This document shows, one piece after another, positions 11,866-28,600 of a stretch of DNA of 64,000 nucleotides; within the stretch, counting starts at the first letter, position 1; the number at the start of each line of letters is the position of its first letter. The notes below the pieces were generated by a model. It was given only the letters and a program-made list of their open reading frames with translations. It had not been told where the DNA came from and did no database searches. The DNA is from Collybia mongolica (Eukaryota; Basidiomycota; Agaricomycetes; Agaricales; Clitocybaceae): contig JAAXNY010000004.1 in assembly GCA_013420905.1 (NCBI GenBank), positions 2,852,001 through 2,916,000 on the forward strand, in the 5' to 3' direction. Made by a program: the position numbers and the translations under genes.

Positions 11866-12356
11866 TTTTGTAGATAGTAGGAAGCGAGACTCCAGACTGG
11901 GGGAGCTGATTGGCTGAGAGCAACGATGGAGGTGTGCATTTACAGACGTTTTGGAAAGGCTTGTTCCGCCTGAGCTTGAGCGGTTTTTATGTACATAAAT
12001 ATATAACTTAAATAGAATAATGCAAAAAAACACAAAGGTACCTACACTCCTTCAATACGGGCCCTATGCTACTCTATACTCTTTTAACCTTATACAAAAG
12101 CTGGCGTATTAATGTCGTATTTATTGACGTGGGTTTGATACTTAAAAAATCAGGTTTCATCGAGTAGGGCTTTGCAGACACCTCACCAGGCTTCATTTAC
12201 AGTCACTTCACGACTGATCACGTTATATACTGCTTAAATAAGCAAGAATCAGGATCAAAAATCATTAATCAACGAGTTTTGGAAAATAGTTTGGACTCTG
12301 AACATGATTCGATTCACGACAACCTGAGGCCACATAAACTTGACCGCAACAATACC
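11866..12356. promoter_or_regulatory. Divergent spacer between GRF-finger gene and PSMG4-like gene
   Basis: About 490 bp separate the two head-to-head start codons. No recognisable gene lies here. The upstream frame of PSMG4 stays open to a possible earlier ATG at 12279. By position this should contain both promoters; no specific motif was identified. Confidence 0.4.
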
Positions 12357-12909
12357 ATGCCATCTGCTGGTTTGATATCTGTCGAGACCCAATACTTGGC
12401 CCCTTTTGATCCTTCTCAACCAGCACTAGCCTTGCAAGTGACGCGACTAGTTGATTCATACATGCTATGGATTGGAATTACTGAAGGATTGCCTGATGAC
12501 GTCGAAAAGTCTGCCTTGCGTGGAAACCTTTGCAAAGATTGGGCATGCGCTATGCCCCCTGTGGTAGTGGGTTTTCCACGTTATCAAAGGGTAAGATGTT
12601 AAAGGCTGAGACATGCTACAGGTTGGAACGATCGCTCCTGCCACGTCCCTATTTCGATCATCGGGTTCAGATGTCGCGCTATCGATGGCACAACGTTTAG
12701 GTAAGGCCCGTTATAGACGTGATGGAACATGGGGGTTTGCTTTTGAGACTAGTTCTTTTCCAACAGCAAAGCGATTTAGAAAGCAGATATTCTTATCGGT
12801 TGACATTCCTTCTTCTTTCTTGACAACGGGACAAGGATCGAGACTTTTGCTTGAGGCGGAAAAGGGAATTGTAAAGACGTTGTCAGAGATAGAGAATAAG
12901 ACGAGTTAA
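12357..12909 (+). CDS. Proteasome assembly chaperone 4 (PSMG4-like)
   Basis: Likely 20S proteasome assembly chaperone, which in other eukaryotes pairs with PAC3 to help build the alpha ring. Three exons (12357-12563, 12622-12700, 12767-12909) encode 142 residues, close to the roughly 120-150 usual for the family. Recognisable blocks are the core strand and loop MLWIGITEGLP, then TSLFRSSGSDVALSMAQRL and RFRKQIFLSVDIP, which match the conserved SLF...AQRLARK...KQVFVS pattern of PSMG4. A short tail (EAEKGIVKTLSEIENKTS) forms the final helix. The start at 12357 is chosen because it fits the family length; an in-frame ATG at 12279 would add 26 residues. Confidence 0.85.
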
Positions 12910-13315
12910 TAATTAGTGTCGCCTCAAGGCGTATAGTGGCCGCAATTCAGTACATTGGGTGTGTTTCACATATCAGCCAGGTGATAATAAAAAAGCAGAT
13001 TTCCGCAAGGAAGTTTTCTGCGGGGATGTCGATTGGGTATCAGAAGATACAGAAATTCCATGCTGAGATAGAAAGCGAGATTAGTGGGGGTTGTTTCGGT
13101 GGCAGCCATTGCATCGATTACCAACCCTGAGTCCCTTACACAACTACGGGCAGCGGCAACAGCTACCATAGCTCGAGCTTCTGATCGCCATCCCCTCTCC
13201 TAATCAGCAACCACCACAGCTTACTGCTACTGTTGTGCATCTGCGTCAACGTCTAGTGAGATCTTTAGCACCGAGGGACAAAACTGCAATTGCGAAGGCT
13301 CGAGTCTGACGAGAA
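12910..13315. other. Spacer between PSMG4-like gene and YAK1
   Basis: About 400 bp with only short open frames on both strands and no recognisable product. It should hold the PSMG4 3' end and the YAK1 promoter and leader. I see no repeat or RNA gene. Confidence 0.45.
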
Positions 13316-17409
<4,094 letters not shown>

Positions 17410-17632
17410 AGTAATCTATGGCTCACGCTTTCTTTGAGTGCTTTTGTGTTGGTCCTTCTTCAAGTAGTACCTCCAGTCTGCGGTATTCATTCAATATTCA
17501 CCCACCCGCAAAACGATGTGAGCTAGACTCGCATGTTATATTCATCTTTTATTTCCCCGAGAATCCATCTATGTGTTCTGCCCTATCCTAAATGCACTGA
17601 ACCGTTTATACGGGCCCTGCATCTATGTATGT

Positions 17633-18668
17633 TTAAAGTGTACCGAAAATTTCTTCTATCTCCCAGGCTCCTGCCCAGTACTGAACCTCGCATTGTAGGC
17701 CCTCCTTCTTACCTTCATCTCTGATTCGTTTTTGTAGGCCGCGATGACTTCGACAAAGGACCTTATCCTGACTACAAAGAGATATACCTTTAGCCTACAC
17801 GGCTTTCTTATCGAGAATTGGCTAACCTTCGCAGGCGCAAAATAGGACAAAAGTCGTTTGTCCCATCGCCAACATAAACAATGCGGTCATAATCTGGAAG
17901 ATGCCCCGCTAAAAATGCGTCGAGCTCTGCGCCTGTGATGCATAATCAACAAAGGTGTTGGCAAAATCTGGAAATCTATACCTTTACACATGTTGGGGCT
18001 ACATCCAATGGTACAGGTATGCTGAAGGTCGCTTGGATCGACTCTACGTCGCAGCTTCAAAAGGCCAGAGGGATCCCAGTCCGCTGGGTTCGTTACAATC
18101 TCCTCAAAGAGCGATTCTAACCCTTTGGACTGAGGGCGCTGTCAATTCTCGTCACTGAATACATACGCTTAACATCCATACCTCCAGTATGGTGCTGATA
18201 AAAATTGCATTTGCATTGGAGAGGCAGAAGAAGGTGGTTTTGCCATTAGCTTTTAGCTTTGAGACTGCTCGAACCATCGCGGGGTGCTGCGAGACCGGTA
18301 AATTTGCGTGACTTCATTTATGAGATTTTGACGAACAAAAGGCATGATCCTTAGTGCATTTTCGATCGCATCCCTGGTAATACCGCGAGAATGGGCTTCT
18401 TGCAAGGACTGGGCGCTGGATAGTGTTCAGTTTGAGCTGTCCCTGAAAATATTTATGATCAAACTACACTAAATCTGTCCATTGGGTCTCCAATTTTGCA
18501 GTCTTCATTTTGCGACGAATATCAGGCGCCAGTACCTCAAATACCCATCGATCGGTGTCTTGGTCGGCAAGAGACCTGGCAACAATGGATGATCAATCGT
18601 GTTGGGATGGGATGTGGATCGTACCAGTCGAAATCGAAGACGACAAGTTGGCGTTGGACGGTAGACAT
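17633..18668 (-). CDS. PHOSPHO-type HAD phosphatase (phosphocholine/pyridoxal phosphate phosphatase-like)
   Basis: Cytosolic HAD-superfamily phosphatase of the PHOSPHO1/PHOSPHO2 group, which acts on phosphoethanolamine, phosphocholine or pyridoxal 5'-phosphate in characterised members. The N-terminus QLVVFDFDW/SLADQDTDRW, joined over an intron, carries the catalytic DxD motif. Further blocks are FEVLAPDIRRKM, MPFHPAMVRAVSKLKANGK, FFCLSNAN (motif II), LFEEIVTNPADWD, the Cys-rich TCTIGCSPNMCKG and VYVGDGTNDFCPIL (motif III, metal-binding Asp pair), all typical of the family. At least five introns are needed. The C-terminus ends WEIEEIFGTL with TAA at 17633-17635. It converges with YAK1. Substrate cannot be told from sequence alone. 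Confidence 0.88.
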
Positions 18669-18835
18669 GGTGGGTAGTAAGTGGTAGACTTGGCAAGCCG
18701 GCCCAGAGTTTTTATGTAGGCAAGTGAACTTTCCGAAATCAATCGGCGGCCTATAATCGAATTAGAATGACTACTAAATTTGAAATGGCTTACGTAAACA
18801 GACTATGGCAAGAAATGAAATACAGTTGTGAATTT
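18669..18835. promoter_or_regulatory. Compact divergent promoter, HAD phosphatase / TFB1
   Basis: Only 167 bp separate the two head-to-head start codons, so the two transcription units must share promoter space. The assignment is positional; no named motif was identified. Confidence 0.45.
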
Positions 18836-21127
18836 ATGCCTACCTCGGTTTGTACGGCAAAGGCGTCCTACAAGAAAACGCCAGGATCATTAGAGCTCAC
18901 TGACACTCACCTACAATGGACTCAAGATGGAAAAAAAACACCATCCATTCGCATCGCATATTCCGACGCTGCTTGTCAGTTGCCTAAACTTTATTGTGCC
19001 GTTTCCCTGACTTTCCTTGGTACAGCGTTGTTCTGCAGTAAGGAGGGTGCTGCACAAGTTCGCTTGAAGCTTGGTCTTTTGGGAGACGATACGGGGCATA
19101 ACTTCACCTTTACTTCGCCGCAGTCCGTCGCGTACACAGAGCGAGAACAGTTTAAGAGAGAACTCACAAACATCATAAGTCGGAACCGAAGCGCACAAGA
19201 CGCCTTGAAGCCTCTTGTGTCTTCGACAACCACTTCCGCCTCAGTTTCTACTTCGGTATCTGGTGCACCTACTCCACGACCATTGGTTATTCCCTCATAC
19301 ACGTCAACCTCGCGCGCTGGTTCTGTCTCCAGCGAGAGAAGGTCAACTCCTGTTATCCCTGGAAATGATGCTGCGAGCGACTTCCGATTGCGCAAAAAGG
19401 TGCTTTTAAGCAATCCAGATTTGGGATCATTGCATAAGGAACTTGTCATGAGTGGACAGATTACGGAAGCCGAGTTTTGGGACGGTCGCGAAGTGATACA
19501 TTCATCTCCCGCATTGTATATCTTCAGGACTAATGCCACATTGTTAGCACCTCCTGTTAGCCCAAGCTGCATCCGAGGGTCAGCGTAAAGGCAAGCCTGG
19601 TCAACTTGTAGACCCTCGTCCTGAGACAGTGGAAGGGGGAGAAATCAAAATTAGGATCACTCCGCAATTGGTCCACGATATATTCGATGAATATCCTGTT
19701 GTTGCGAAGGCGTATAGTGACAATGTTCCAGGAAAAGTAAAGTACTCACCAACTTACCGCCTTAACCTTGTTTGAATGTCTTGAACCTTAGTTGACAGAA
19801 GAAAGCTTTTGGAAGAGATATTTTCAGTCAAAACTCTTCAATGCTCACCGCGCTTCTATACGATCGACGGCAGCGCAACACGTTGTGAAAGACGACCCTA
19901 TTTTGGATAAATACCTTGAAAAAGATGACGATGGTTAGTACTATGCCCATGCACTGGTTTATACCTTGAACACCCTTCATATTCGTAGGGCTTGAGCCGC
20001 GGCGACAACGAAACGACGCGGTGGATCTATCTGTTGATCTTAGAGCAACGCTGGAGGATCATGGAGAAGTAAGTTATTTGTATCAACGTGATATTGAATT
20101 AATGATTGTCATAGACAGGGAACGAGAAAGACGTTACGATGCAGGCGGGAAGGCAAAAGGGGGCTCTGCCATTAATCCGAAAATTTAATGAACATTCAGA
20201 AAGATTGCTGAATTCAGCGTTGTGAGTGTGGCATCTAGATTATCACAGTTTACAACGCTCAGATACAACAGGGGTGAGGCCCCTCCTGCGAAACGACAGC
20301 GTTTGGATGGACGGGATGTAAGCGTTTACCATTACGCAAAAGATGGACAATCTAACCTTGAATGCAACTTTCACTTTAGGAATCCTATACGCAGATAGAC
20401 CTTGATGATCTTCACGATCCAGAAGCGTCGGTTGGTATTATTCTTGAAATGCAGGGCAGAGAGAGGTATTTTGAAGGTAGAATGGCACACGATGGTTGGA
20501 CAAGTATGAGTCTGAAGGTGAAGACTTTTCTGTCTATATAATAGGAAATTCACTGCTTGTTTCAGGATTTCAGCGCTTCGGCTGCGCTTCGTGAGGCTCG
20601 AGGTAATTTAGATGCTTGGGACGCAAATCTTGCGCAGGTCAGTTTATCAACTTTGGGCATGATGCCCTGGTGTTCTGACAATTCAATTTTTAGCTTAAGT
20701 TGGAGCGCAAATCAGGAGATGCTGCACTTCTATCAATGACGCAGAATGTGGCAGCACGGTTAGATATCAGATCTAGAAAGAGTAAGTCCATGTAGGAAGG
20801 GTCCGGAGATTGACCTCACGTCGGGTAGATGTCATTCCCGACGGACTGTTCAGACAAATGACGACCTGTCAAACGGCCGCAAACGAATTCTTACGACAAT
20901 TCTGGTCCGCAATGTATCCACCACCGATGGAACTCCACACTCTAACGGTTGCTACCCCTGCCCAACGAACGGCAAAGGCAGCGAAAATGATTGGTTATAT
21001 ATCCAAGACCCACGAAAAGGTCAACGCGCTCATTCAAACGGCGCAACAGCATGGGGTAGATCCAACTAGAGTGGAGACTGTAGGATCGAATTCATTATCA
21101 AATTCTACGGGAGTTGACCAACCTTGA
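18836..21127 (+). CDS. TFB1: TFIIH core subunit p62 / Tfb1
   Basis: Subunit of the general transcription and nucleotide-excision repair factor TFIIH. The N-terminus (ASYKKTPGSLELTDTHLQW, then SIRIAYSDAA/SLFCSKEGAAQV) is the PH-like domain that contacts XPC, TFIIE and activators. It is followed by two BSD-type segments: LVMSGQITEAEFWDGRE and KLTEESFWKRYFQSKLF, each with the Phe-Trp pair. The C-terminal helical part includes DANLAQLKLERKSGDAALLS, FLRQFWSAMYPPP and AAKMIGYISKTHEKVNALI. At least eight introns are read, the first at 18976-19024. The start at 18836 is preferred because the PH domain normally begins near residue 10; an in-frame ATG exists at 18767. Another TFIIH subunit, TFB4, lies about 38 kb away in the same window. 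Confidence 0.93.
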
Positions 21128-21304
21128 ATAGGCTTTAAAACCTATATTAAATGCTGTCGACCAAGCCCTTGTCTTCTACCGTAAGAAAACAGGCAAAACC
21201 TAGAAATTCATCAACCTATATCTATTACATACTGTATATAAATCCTGCATACATACAAAGTATTATACTATGTTTCAATAAATATCTAATGTGACAGACA
21301 AATG

Positions 21305-24088
21305 TCAAAACGGGTTGGGCGGATTCTGAAGCTGAGTCGCTGACGACCCGGAGCATTCATAACTCGTAAACATCACGAGGGCGTGCAATGTCAAGGCATA
21401 GATGACGAAGAAAGTCCGCGCACGACGATTCCCCAAGATGGATCGCGTCAATACAAGAACCCCCCGCTCCACAGGGTTTAGATTATCGTATGCTCTTGTT
21501 GCCTCCTAGATGATGTTTTGGTACATGTCGCGATTTCCATACTAGAGCACTTACCCGTCCCCGGAAAGCCTCAAATGGGTTCATTGCTTCTTCATACCTT
21601 GCATGATACTTGCTCATATCATCTGTACGACCAGGCGCCGGGAGTGGGTCGAGTTGTGAGGTAGGAGCTCGCGACCCAACCTCCTCTCTGTAGCTCTGCA
21701 TGTAACGAACTTTCTCGTAAAGTTTTAGATTGTCTGATTGTAGACTTTTGATTTCCGAGCGGAGCTCAGAGATAATTTGAAATTGTTTTCGCAGTTCCTA
21801 CATTCAGTTAGGTCTTGTTGTGCCAAGGTGTCAGACAGGCTCACATCCTCAAGTTCGGCATTGCGTTGTCTGAAACGATCGCGTTGGCTCGTAACAATAG
21901 GTAAGATCGATGTATCTGCCGACGAAGGAAACGGTATCGCACGCGTTGCTGCATCCTATCTTCTAAATGAGTATCTATACGAAACCTGAAAACGCTATAT
22001 CATACAGATGATTTCTTGCCCAAGTCCAAGTCAGCCAAGGTGTCCAAACCAAGGAGTTCAGGAGGTGTGCTGTCACCGTTTGCTTTATGCTTGTTCATTG
22101 AGAACAAATCATTTTCTAATTTTTCAGACAAGGTCTTTTGTTTCTTCAGTTCAGAACTTGTGGACTTAAGCTCTTCACGAGTGGTTTGTAAGGATTCCTC
22201 AAGCTCGCCGTGGAGAATCTGGGATTGCATTAGTCCCGGCACTATAATATGGAGAACGACTCACTCGGAATTTGGTAAGTTCTTCTAAGATACGCTTGTT
22301 CTTTATTGCGAGGAGGGTTTCAAGAGAATTTACTTGTTGCGTGTTGGCTTTCTTAGCATTTGGATTGGGAAGGCTCAGTTGAAGACTATGGCCATTCGGC
22401 AAGTCGCTATCTTCCAATCCATCTTCTAGGCCAGCAAACTCAACATACTGGTTCAAAGTTGTAAACCAAGTTGGATGAGACTGCTCTGCGTTTTGCTTAC
22501 CTTCATTATCTCCAATTCACGCTTTATTTGATCATAATCCTGGTACTGTTTTAACCTGAGCTTTAATTGTTCAGTTTCCGCAGCCTGCATGAAGACATTG
22601 AGGATAAATGTTCATGATGCAGGCATCTCCAACAGACCTTCTTGTGCAATTCCCTTGAAAGATCTTCCATCTTTTTTGCCGTGGTAGCCTCAATTTCAGA
22701 AGTCATAACTCTCTGATTGTCCAAAGCCCGAGAGGTGCGCTCAGATTCACTTGCATAGTCGGCTATCTGAGACTCCAACGATTTTACACTGCCTCGTGTT
22801 AGAGTTGTCTTGCAAAATATGAACTCGAACGGCTCACCGATCTGAAGCGTCGCTTCCGCTGCGTATTGCTTCAATTTCGGCCCGTAGAATTTCCTGTTTA
22901 TGAATTTTAGAGATTGGGTTCGTTTGGTCGCACAAAGGCGTACATTTCGTCGTTCGACAGTCGCGATTCGACTGTTAGCACGATCCAGATCTGCAACAAC
23001 CATATCCACCTCAGTGAGCTTGGCTACGACTTCCTGGTCTGCGCTGCCATGTAAATTCCCGAAGAGATTTGTTATATAAATCACTACCTTGTCGTTGACT
23101 ATGATCTAATAACTTGGCTTGATTCGAATCATTAGACATGCGTAGATCGCGAAGTTGGTCCTTGGTCAAGGATACCTGACGCTGCAAATCTTGTTCGCTA
23201 GAAACGTACTCGTGATCTACAATATTTACGGAAATGACTAAGACATACCGTTCCTCGTAATTTCTTATCTTCTCATCGTACGTGGCATTAAGTTCATTTT
23301 CTTTCTGTAATACCTTCTCATGAATCATTTCGTTCATCTGGCTACGTTTGTTAGTATCAGATCATCAAAGGCCTACAGAATATGACCTTTTCCTCAAGTT
23401 GTTCAACTCTGAGTTCTATCCTCTTCTTCGCGATTTCAACTGTTGAAAACTCGTGAGCGTATTTCCTCAATTCGACATTTTCCTCGCGTAGCCTCTGAAG
23501 TTCGGCTTCAGACTCCAGGGCCTCCGCCACTTTAACAGTCTGGTCCTGTGAGCGGGATAAGAACAGCTTCAACGTCGGTATTATGTGACTTACAACCGCT
23601 GCCTCAAGGAATGGATAAGGGTCGGGCGCCTCGGCTAAAACTTTATAGACATTGAGGAATGCATTCTCAGAGGCCTTAGAGCGTTTGGTGAGATTATCAA
23701 TTTCCGTTTGGTAAGCTGCACAAAGTGAGTTTAGGATATTATCACTTTCAAAGTGTATGTTGTACCTTTGAGGAGGCCTTTAAACGCAGAAGGCTTCTCT
23801 CCATCGGAAAGCTTCTTAAACTCTGACGAAACAACATGAACTGGAAAGGTAAACAGGTAGGAATAGGACAAACCTTTCGTTTTGTCTGCTAATGCCTTTC
23901 TTCCTAGGACGCTCTCTTTCTGGTTGTCGACAAGTTCAATGCCTTGGACATCTAACATCTTCTGCAGCTCAGCAAGGTCAATGTCTGCAGAAGCAAGATA
24001 TTCGGTGAATGATTTGATTGAGAAGAACGCTTGACTTGCCTCGCCAGGTTGCTAACGCACCGGAGAAGTTCTGTTCAACCACACTCAT
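21305..24088 (-). CDS. COY1: CASP/COY1 Golgi coiled-coil membrane protein
   Basis: Golgi tethering and retrograde-transport protein, the CASP product of the CUX1 locus in animals and Coy1 in yeast. The N-terminal block is diagnostic: ELQKMLDVQGIELVDNQKES, GRKALADKTKEFKK, AFKGLLKAYQTEIDNLTKRS and VYKVLAEAPDPYPFLEAAV. A long coiled coil of several hundred residues follows. The C-terminus has NPFEAFRGRE, NLNPVERGVLVLTR, then ILGNRRARTFFVIYALTLH and LVMFTSYEC, a single tail-anchor membrane segment with the conserved Tyr. The first intron (24039 down to 23985) starts with GC, not GT: TGG-CGA-G/gcaagt ... gcag/AC-ATT. Using the nearby GT would put an immediate stop in frame. TGA is at 21305-21307. 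Confidence 0.93.
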
Positions 24089-24245
24089 TTGGATTCACGC
24101 AGCAAATGCCTTGCAACGACTACGAGTAGGTGGCTGTGAAGTGTGAAGAACTTTAAGCTCGAAAGGCATCCTATATAATGTGCACGTGATACAACTTTGG
24201 TTTTTTACACCTAACCACCACCCAATGATACTTCCTACGTGCAAC
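24089..24245. promoter_or_regulatory. Compact divergent promoter, COY1 / uS9m
   Basis: Only 157 bp separate the start codons of the divergent COY1-like and mitochondrial uS9m genes. Positional inference; no motif was identified. Confidence 0.4.
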
Positions 24246-25463
24246 ATGAATTTACTACGGCATCCATTGCGTTATGCAATCAGCCGAGCATATACTACAC
24301 GTCCCTTCGTTCCCCCCTCTCAACTGCACGACTTGGACAACAACTTCAGAGCCTTTCAGGCATCTGGTGAGCTGCGGGGGTCCTCTCGGGGGAGAGGTGG
24401 AGGTGGTGGTGGCGGTAGTGGAAAGGGCCGAAGAAGAGTACGTAAAGACGAAGAGCATGGCGAAAACCAGGAATGGGAACCAGAATCTGTCAAAATCAAA
24501 CCAGACTCACCTAGTTTCTACACGGGTCGACCAGTCTATTATGACCAAGTGATACAGCTCGAGAATGCGATATCCAGTGCCCGCAGCACTCTCAAAACAC
24601 TGCAGCTCCTTCCACTTCCCGCTTTTGCCCGAGAAAGCCTTCCGCCCCTCCGACCTGTCTGGAAAGGCCAGGATGAAATGACAACCGACTTTCAGAGCAA
24701 GATGACAACCTCTCGGTACAGACGAGTGACAACCCTTCTCAATGAGCTTAACGACTATCTTCGTATCGCAACGACAGCTGGATGTACAGACTTGGCCGCC
24801 GCAATTGGACAGATTGTTGTATTGTTCGAAAGCGGAAAGAAGGACGCTTTCCTGGCTCGTGGAAAGAGGAAGAAAGTATTCTTAGACAACTACGGCCGCT
24901 CATACACGTTTGGGAAACGGAAGACAAGTGCAGCGCGTGTCTGGATGATTCGTGTACAACCACACACAATGCCCCCTCAGGTCGAGCAGCCTATAAAACA
25001 ACTATCCGAATCACCACCTAGGATCTCTGTGACAACAACAACGATCCTTGTCAATAATATACCTCTCGCCGAATACTTTCCCGTCCCCGCCGACCGTGAG
25101 CGAATCATCCGACCGTTGAAGATCGCTGGCGTTCTGGGAGCCTACAATATTTTCTCCGTTGTACGAGGTGGGGGGACCACGGGGCAATCAGGTGCTCTCT
25201 CACATGGTATTGCGAAGGGTCTCGTTGCGCATGAGCCCGAGCTAGAAAACGTTCTCCGAAGAGGTATGTTCTGTTTACACATTTGCCAGATTTACTCAAA
25301 CTTTGAAATTCTGTAGCCAAGCTCATGAGGCGCGACCCCCGCATGGTGGAGAGAAAGAAGACTGGTCTCGCGAAGGCGCGCAAGAGGGTAAATCTTACTT
25401 CGGCTATGTTTGTTATACACGTTAACCTCACCACAATCATAGTATACATGGGTCAAGCGATAG
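24246..25463 (+). CDS. MRPS9: Mitochondrial small-subunit ribosomal protein uS9m
   Basis: Protein of the mitochondrial 37S/28S ribosomal subunit. Three exons (24246-25263, 25317-25387, 25443-25463) give 369 residues. The N-terminus (MNLLRHPLRYAISRAYTTRP) is Arg/Ser/Thr-rich without acids, as expected of a mitochondrial targeting peptide. A Gly-rich linker (about residues 45-60) follows. The uS9 core occupies the C-terminal third: YGRSYTFGKRKTSAARVW, VNNIPLAEYF, VRGGGTTGQSGALSHGIAKG (uS9 signature) and RDPRMVERKKTGLAKARKRY. The last exon is only seven codons (YTWVKR-stop), and the basic tail that reaches the P site is intact. A slightly earlier in-frame ATG is possible at 24225. Confidence 0.95.
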
Positions 25464-25618
25464 TAAACCGGATATGCCCTCTCACGAAAGGTCTTAGAAA
25501 ATTCGAAATCAATCATCTTACGAATTAGATCATACGCATAATATTGATTATCTTCAGAAAAAAAGTTTCGATACATAAGGGAATTGATAAAATTACTAAG
25601 GAATAATTACAAGTGGGA

Positions 25619-28600
25619 TTACTGAAAGAAGATTGTTTGAACTTCGGACTGTGCAAAACCCAGACCGCAAACAGGACATTTACGCTGGCGAGTGGTGATA
25701 CGAGTATCCACGCATTGCTTACAAAAAGCTACATCATTCGACATTAGATTAAACACAAAAAGGATCAAAATGACTTGCTGTGCATGCATTTCGTGATAAC
25801 CGTATTGCGGAAGTTTTGCTGACACGTTGAACACTTCAGAAGTTTCTAGATAACACATAAGAAAAGATTGGGGTTGACAGCGTCGGAGAACATACCAGTA
25901 ACCCTAGGGTTTCATTATCCTTCTGTTTCCCAGTGACAGGGGCTGTATCCCTCAATTTCTGTTCAAGCTCTTTCTTCGACCGCACAAGGGAATCCTCCAA
26001 TCTTCGTAATTCTGATCGCTTAGCTTCAGCAATTTTCTCGCGTTCATTCACAAGACGGTGCAACTAATAAAAAAGTGTCAAGTCATATTCCAAGCAAAGG
26101 CAGGATGCGTTATACCTCCCCCATCTTTTGCTTTTCACCTTCCGCGCGGGCTTGCCAATGATTGAGGTCTAGTTCGAGTTGGTCTATTTTTTCCTTCTCC
26201 ACTTCACACACTCTTCTCAGATTAAACACTTCTTTCTCTAGGTCGTTCTGTATGGTATTAGTACACAAAGGCGTAACAATTAGTGTTAAACGTACAACTT
26301 GCGCACTGAGATTTCTCTCAGTATCTACCAAGCGTTCAATCAGTTTACCCTGCTTCTCGAGGTTTCTCGCTAGGTTCTTGCGCTCTGCTTCAATGGCTTC
26401 TTTGTCTCGCATTGCAGCATAAAATTTGTTTTCGGATTTCGCCCGCTACATGAAAACTTGATGAGGCTTTTTTTTTTTAGGAAGAATCAAGCACGAAACG
26501 TACATCAAGTCCAATTTTATTGACACGATCTTCCATGGCAGAGAGATCAAACACTTTACTCTTGACCTGCCTATCGAGGGCTTCCCAAGCAGCGGATAGT
26601 TTGTCTAATTCAGCATATAGCGAAGTTTCAGCCTGATACATGTCAATAAAGCCCAGCAGAGTTTCGAAAGGGTCCCTAACAAACCTGTGCACGCTGTGTC
26701 TCTAAAAGGCGCAGCCTCTGGATTTCATCCTCTTTCTGCTTGAGTTGCTCTGCCAATTCGGATGCGTCCGGAGAAATTGTTGAATGGTCGCCATATACTG
26801 CTTTGTACTTCTCCAATTCACTTCTCGCCTCCGATAGCTTCTGAAGAGCGTCAGCCTCAGCTTTCATGTGTTCGACAACATTCGGATGGTCGTCTTGGAA
26901 TATAGAAAGTGTCTGCTCCAGCGCAGCCGCTCGGTTCTCGGCTGTACTGTGTACAATCGGGTCAGAAGCATGATGAGGAGTGTGTGTATTGTATGACAGA
27001 CGTTATTCGATCCTTCAAGTGTCCGATGTACTCAACATTCTCAGTATTGCCATTGGCAAAAAATGACATCAAATCTTTATTGCCCGTGTTAGCCGCAAGG
27101 TAAGCTTTACATCGTTGCACCTCAGACTCCAGCACGAGAATTCGGTCCTTTTAATAATTCTGAGTTCCGTTTTGACTGAATAATGTAAAGTGCTTACAGA
27201 ACGAGAATCTGCCAAAAGCTTAAGCTCTTGGAAAGAAGCTGCCTTGATACTCTCTTTGTGTTTCCGTTCGTTGAGCTCAGCTGCTTGCTGTTCACGTTGA
27301 TCACGGAGCCTTGCATTCTCCGCATCACGTTTAGCCAACATAGTCTTGAGTTCCTGAGTAGCTTGACCAGCTGCAGCCTACTTGGGATATTTATATAGTC
27401 GCCTTGTATTAGACGGCTGATGACGTACATGAACACTTTCTTCCCATTCCTTGCGTGACTTACGCAGACTACCAAGCTCTTCAGTGAGGCGGTTTGTTTG
27501 TTCACGACTCTCGCTTAAGCTTGCTTCCAAAAAAGCAGTTCGGTCAATGATGACTTTATAGCTTGGGTTATCGGCAATCTTGTCAAGAGGGAGGCATTTG
27601 AACTGGCAAGTAAGTTCAGCATTAGGCATGAGATATCCACAAACCACGCACTTCTGCTTCCAGGAGAGTCTTGTCATCTCTAATAGCGGCTAATTCTTTC
27701 TCCAAACCGACTATCTTAACTTCACGGCTCTTCAGTTGTTCATGACATATTTCTAACTCTGTTGGGTTGTAAATGCCATTTCCGTGCACCTGGGCTGGTG
27801 ATTTGGCTCCCTGAGGTAAAATTAGAAGGGATAAGATACAATGTTTAGAACTCCCACCAATCAACCGAACCACTCACTGAAGGAGAGGACGGCTTTCGCT
27901 GTGGTTCCTCTAATACATCCTCCTTTGGCTCTTGTTTATCCACAGGTGTAGATGACTGTGTGGCTTGTACAGTCCCGCTACGCAGTCGATCAAGGCGATT
28001 CTCTGCAGCAACGAGAGCTGTGTGATATTGTTCCTTCTGGGTCTCGGATTCTTGCAGTTGAGCACGTATAATTTCCACTTGTGATCTGAGAGCAATACAC
28101 TGAGGCCAATCGCCGATGGGTAAGTAGAAATATGACAGGTAAATAATATCTTACCTCCGTTGTAGCCTTTTGGTTCTCCCGGAAAGCATCCATCTGAGGA
28201 TGAGGTTGCCCGCCTAGTTGCGCAAGCTTGGTAACAAGGGTTTGTGTGGCCGCCATGTTGTCAGCTAGGGCTTGGGCATAATCTTGCTTGTGAGTATCTT
28301 GTATATGGGTGAAGTTAAACATATCTGTGAGTGTGATACATGAACACGGCGTTCATACGTTCACAACATCTACCGACCTTCCCGAACATCCGGCAGGTAC
28401 TCCGGCTTAACAAGCAGCCTTATTGTCTCAATTAGCTGGTTTCGTCCCACTGTTAGAAGGTGAAGTAGACAGGACGAATTTGACATACCTGTGTCCAACA
28501 CGCTGACATAGCAGCCAAACCAGCCTCACAAGTATTTTTTCGATGCTCAAGCTCTGTTATCCTAGCTTGACAACGCTCATTTTCACGGGAATAGTGTTTC

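Noticed and set aside
18767..18835. Earlier ATG for TFB1 adding 23 residues
   Set aside because: The extra residues do not match the family; the PH-like domain starts close to the ATG at 18,836.
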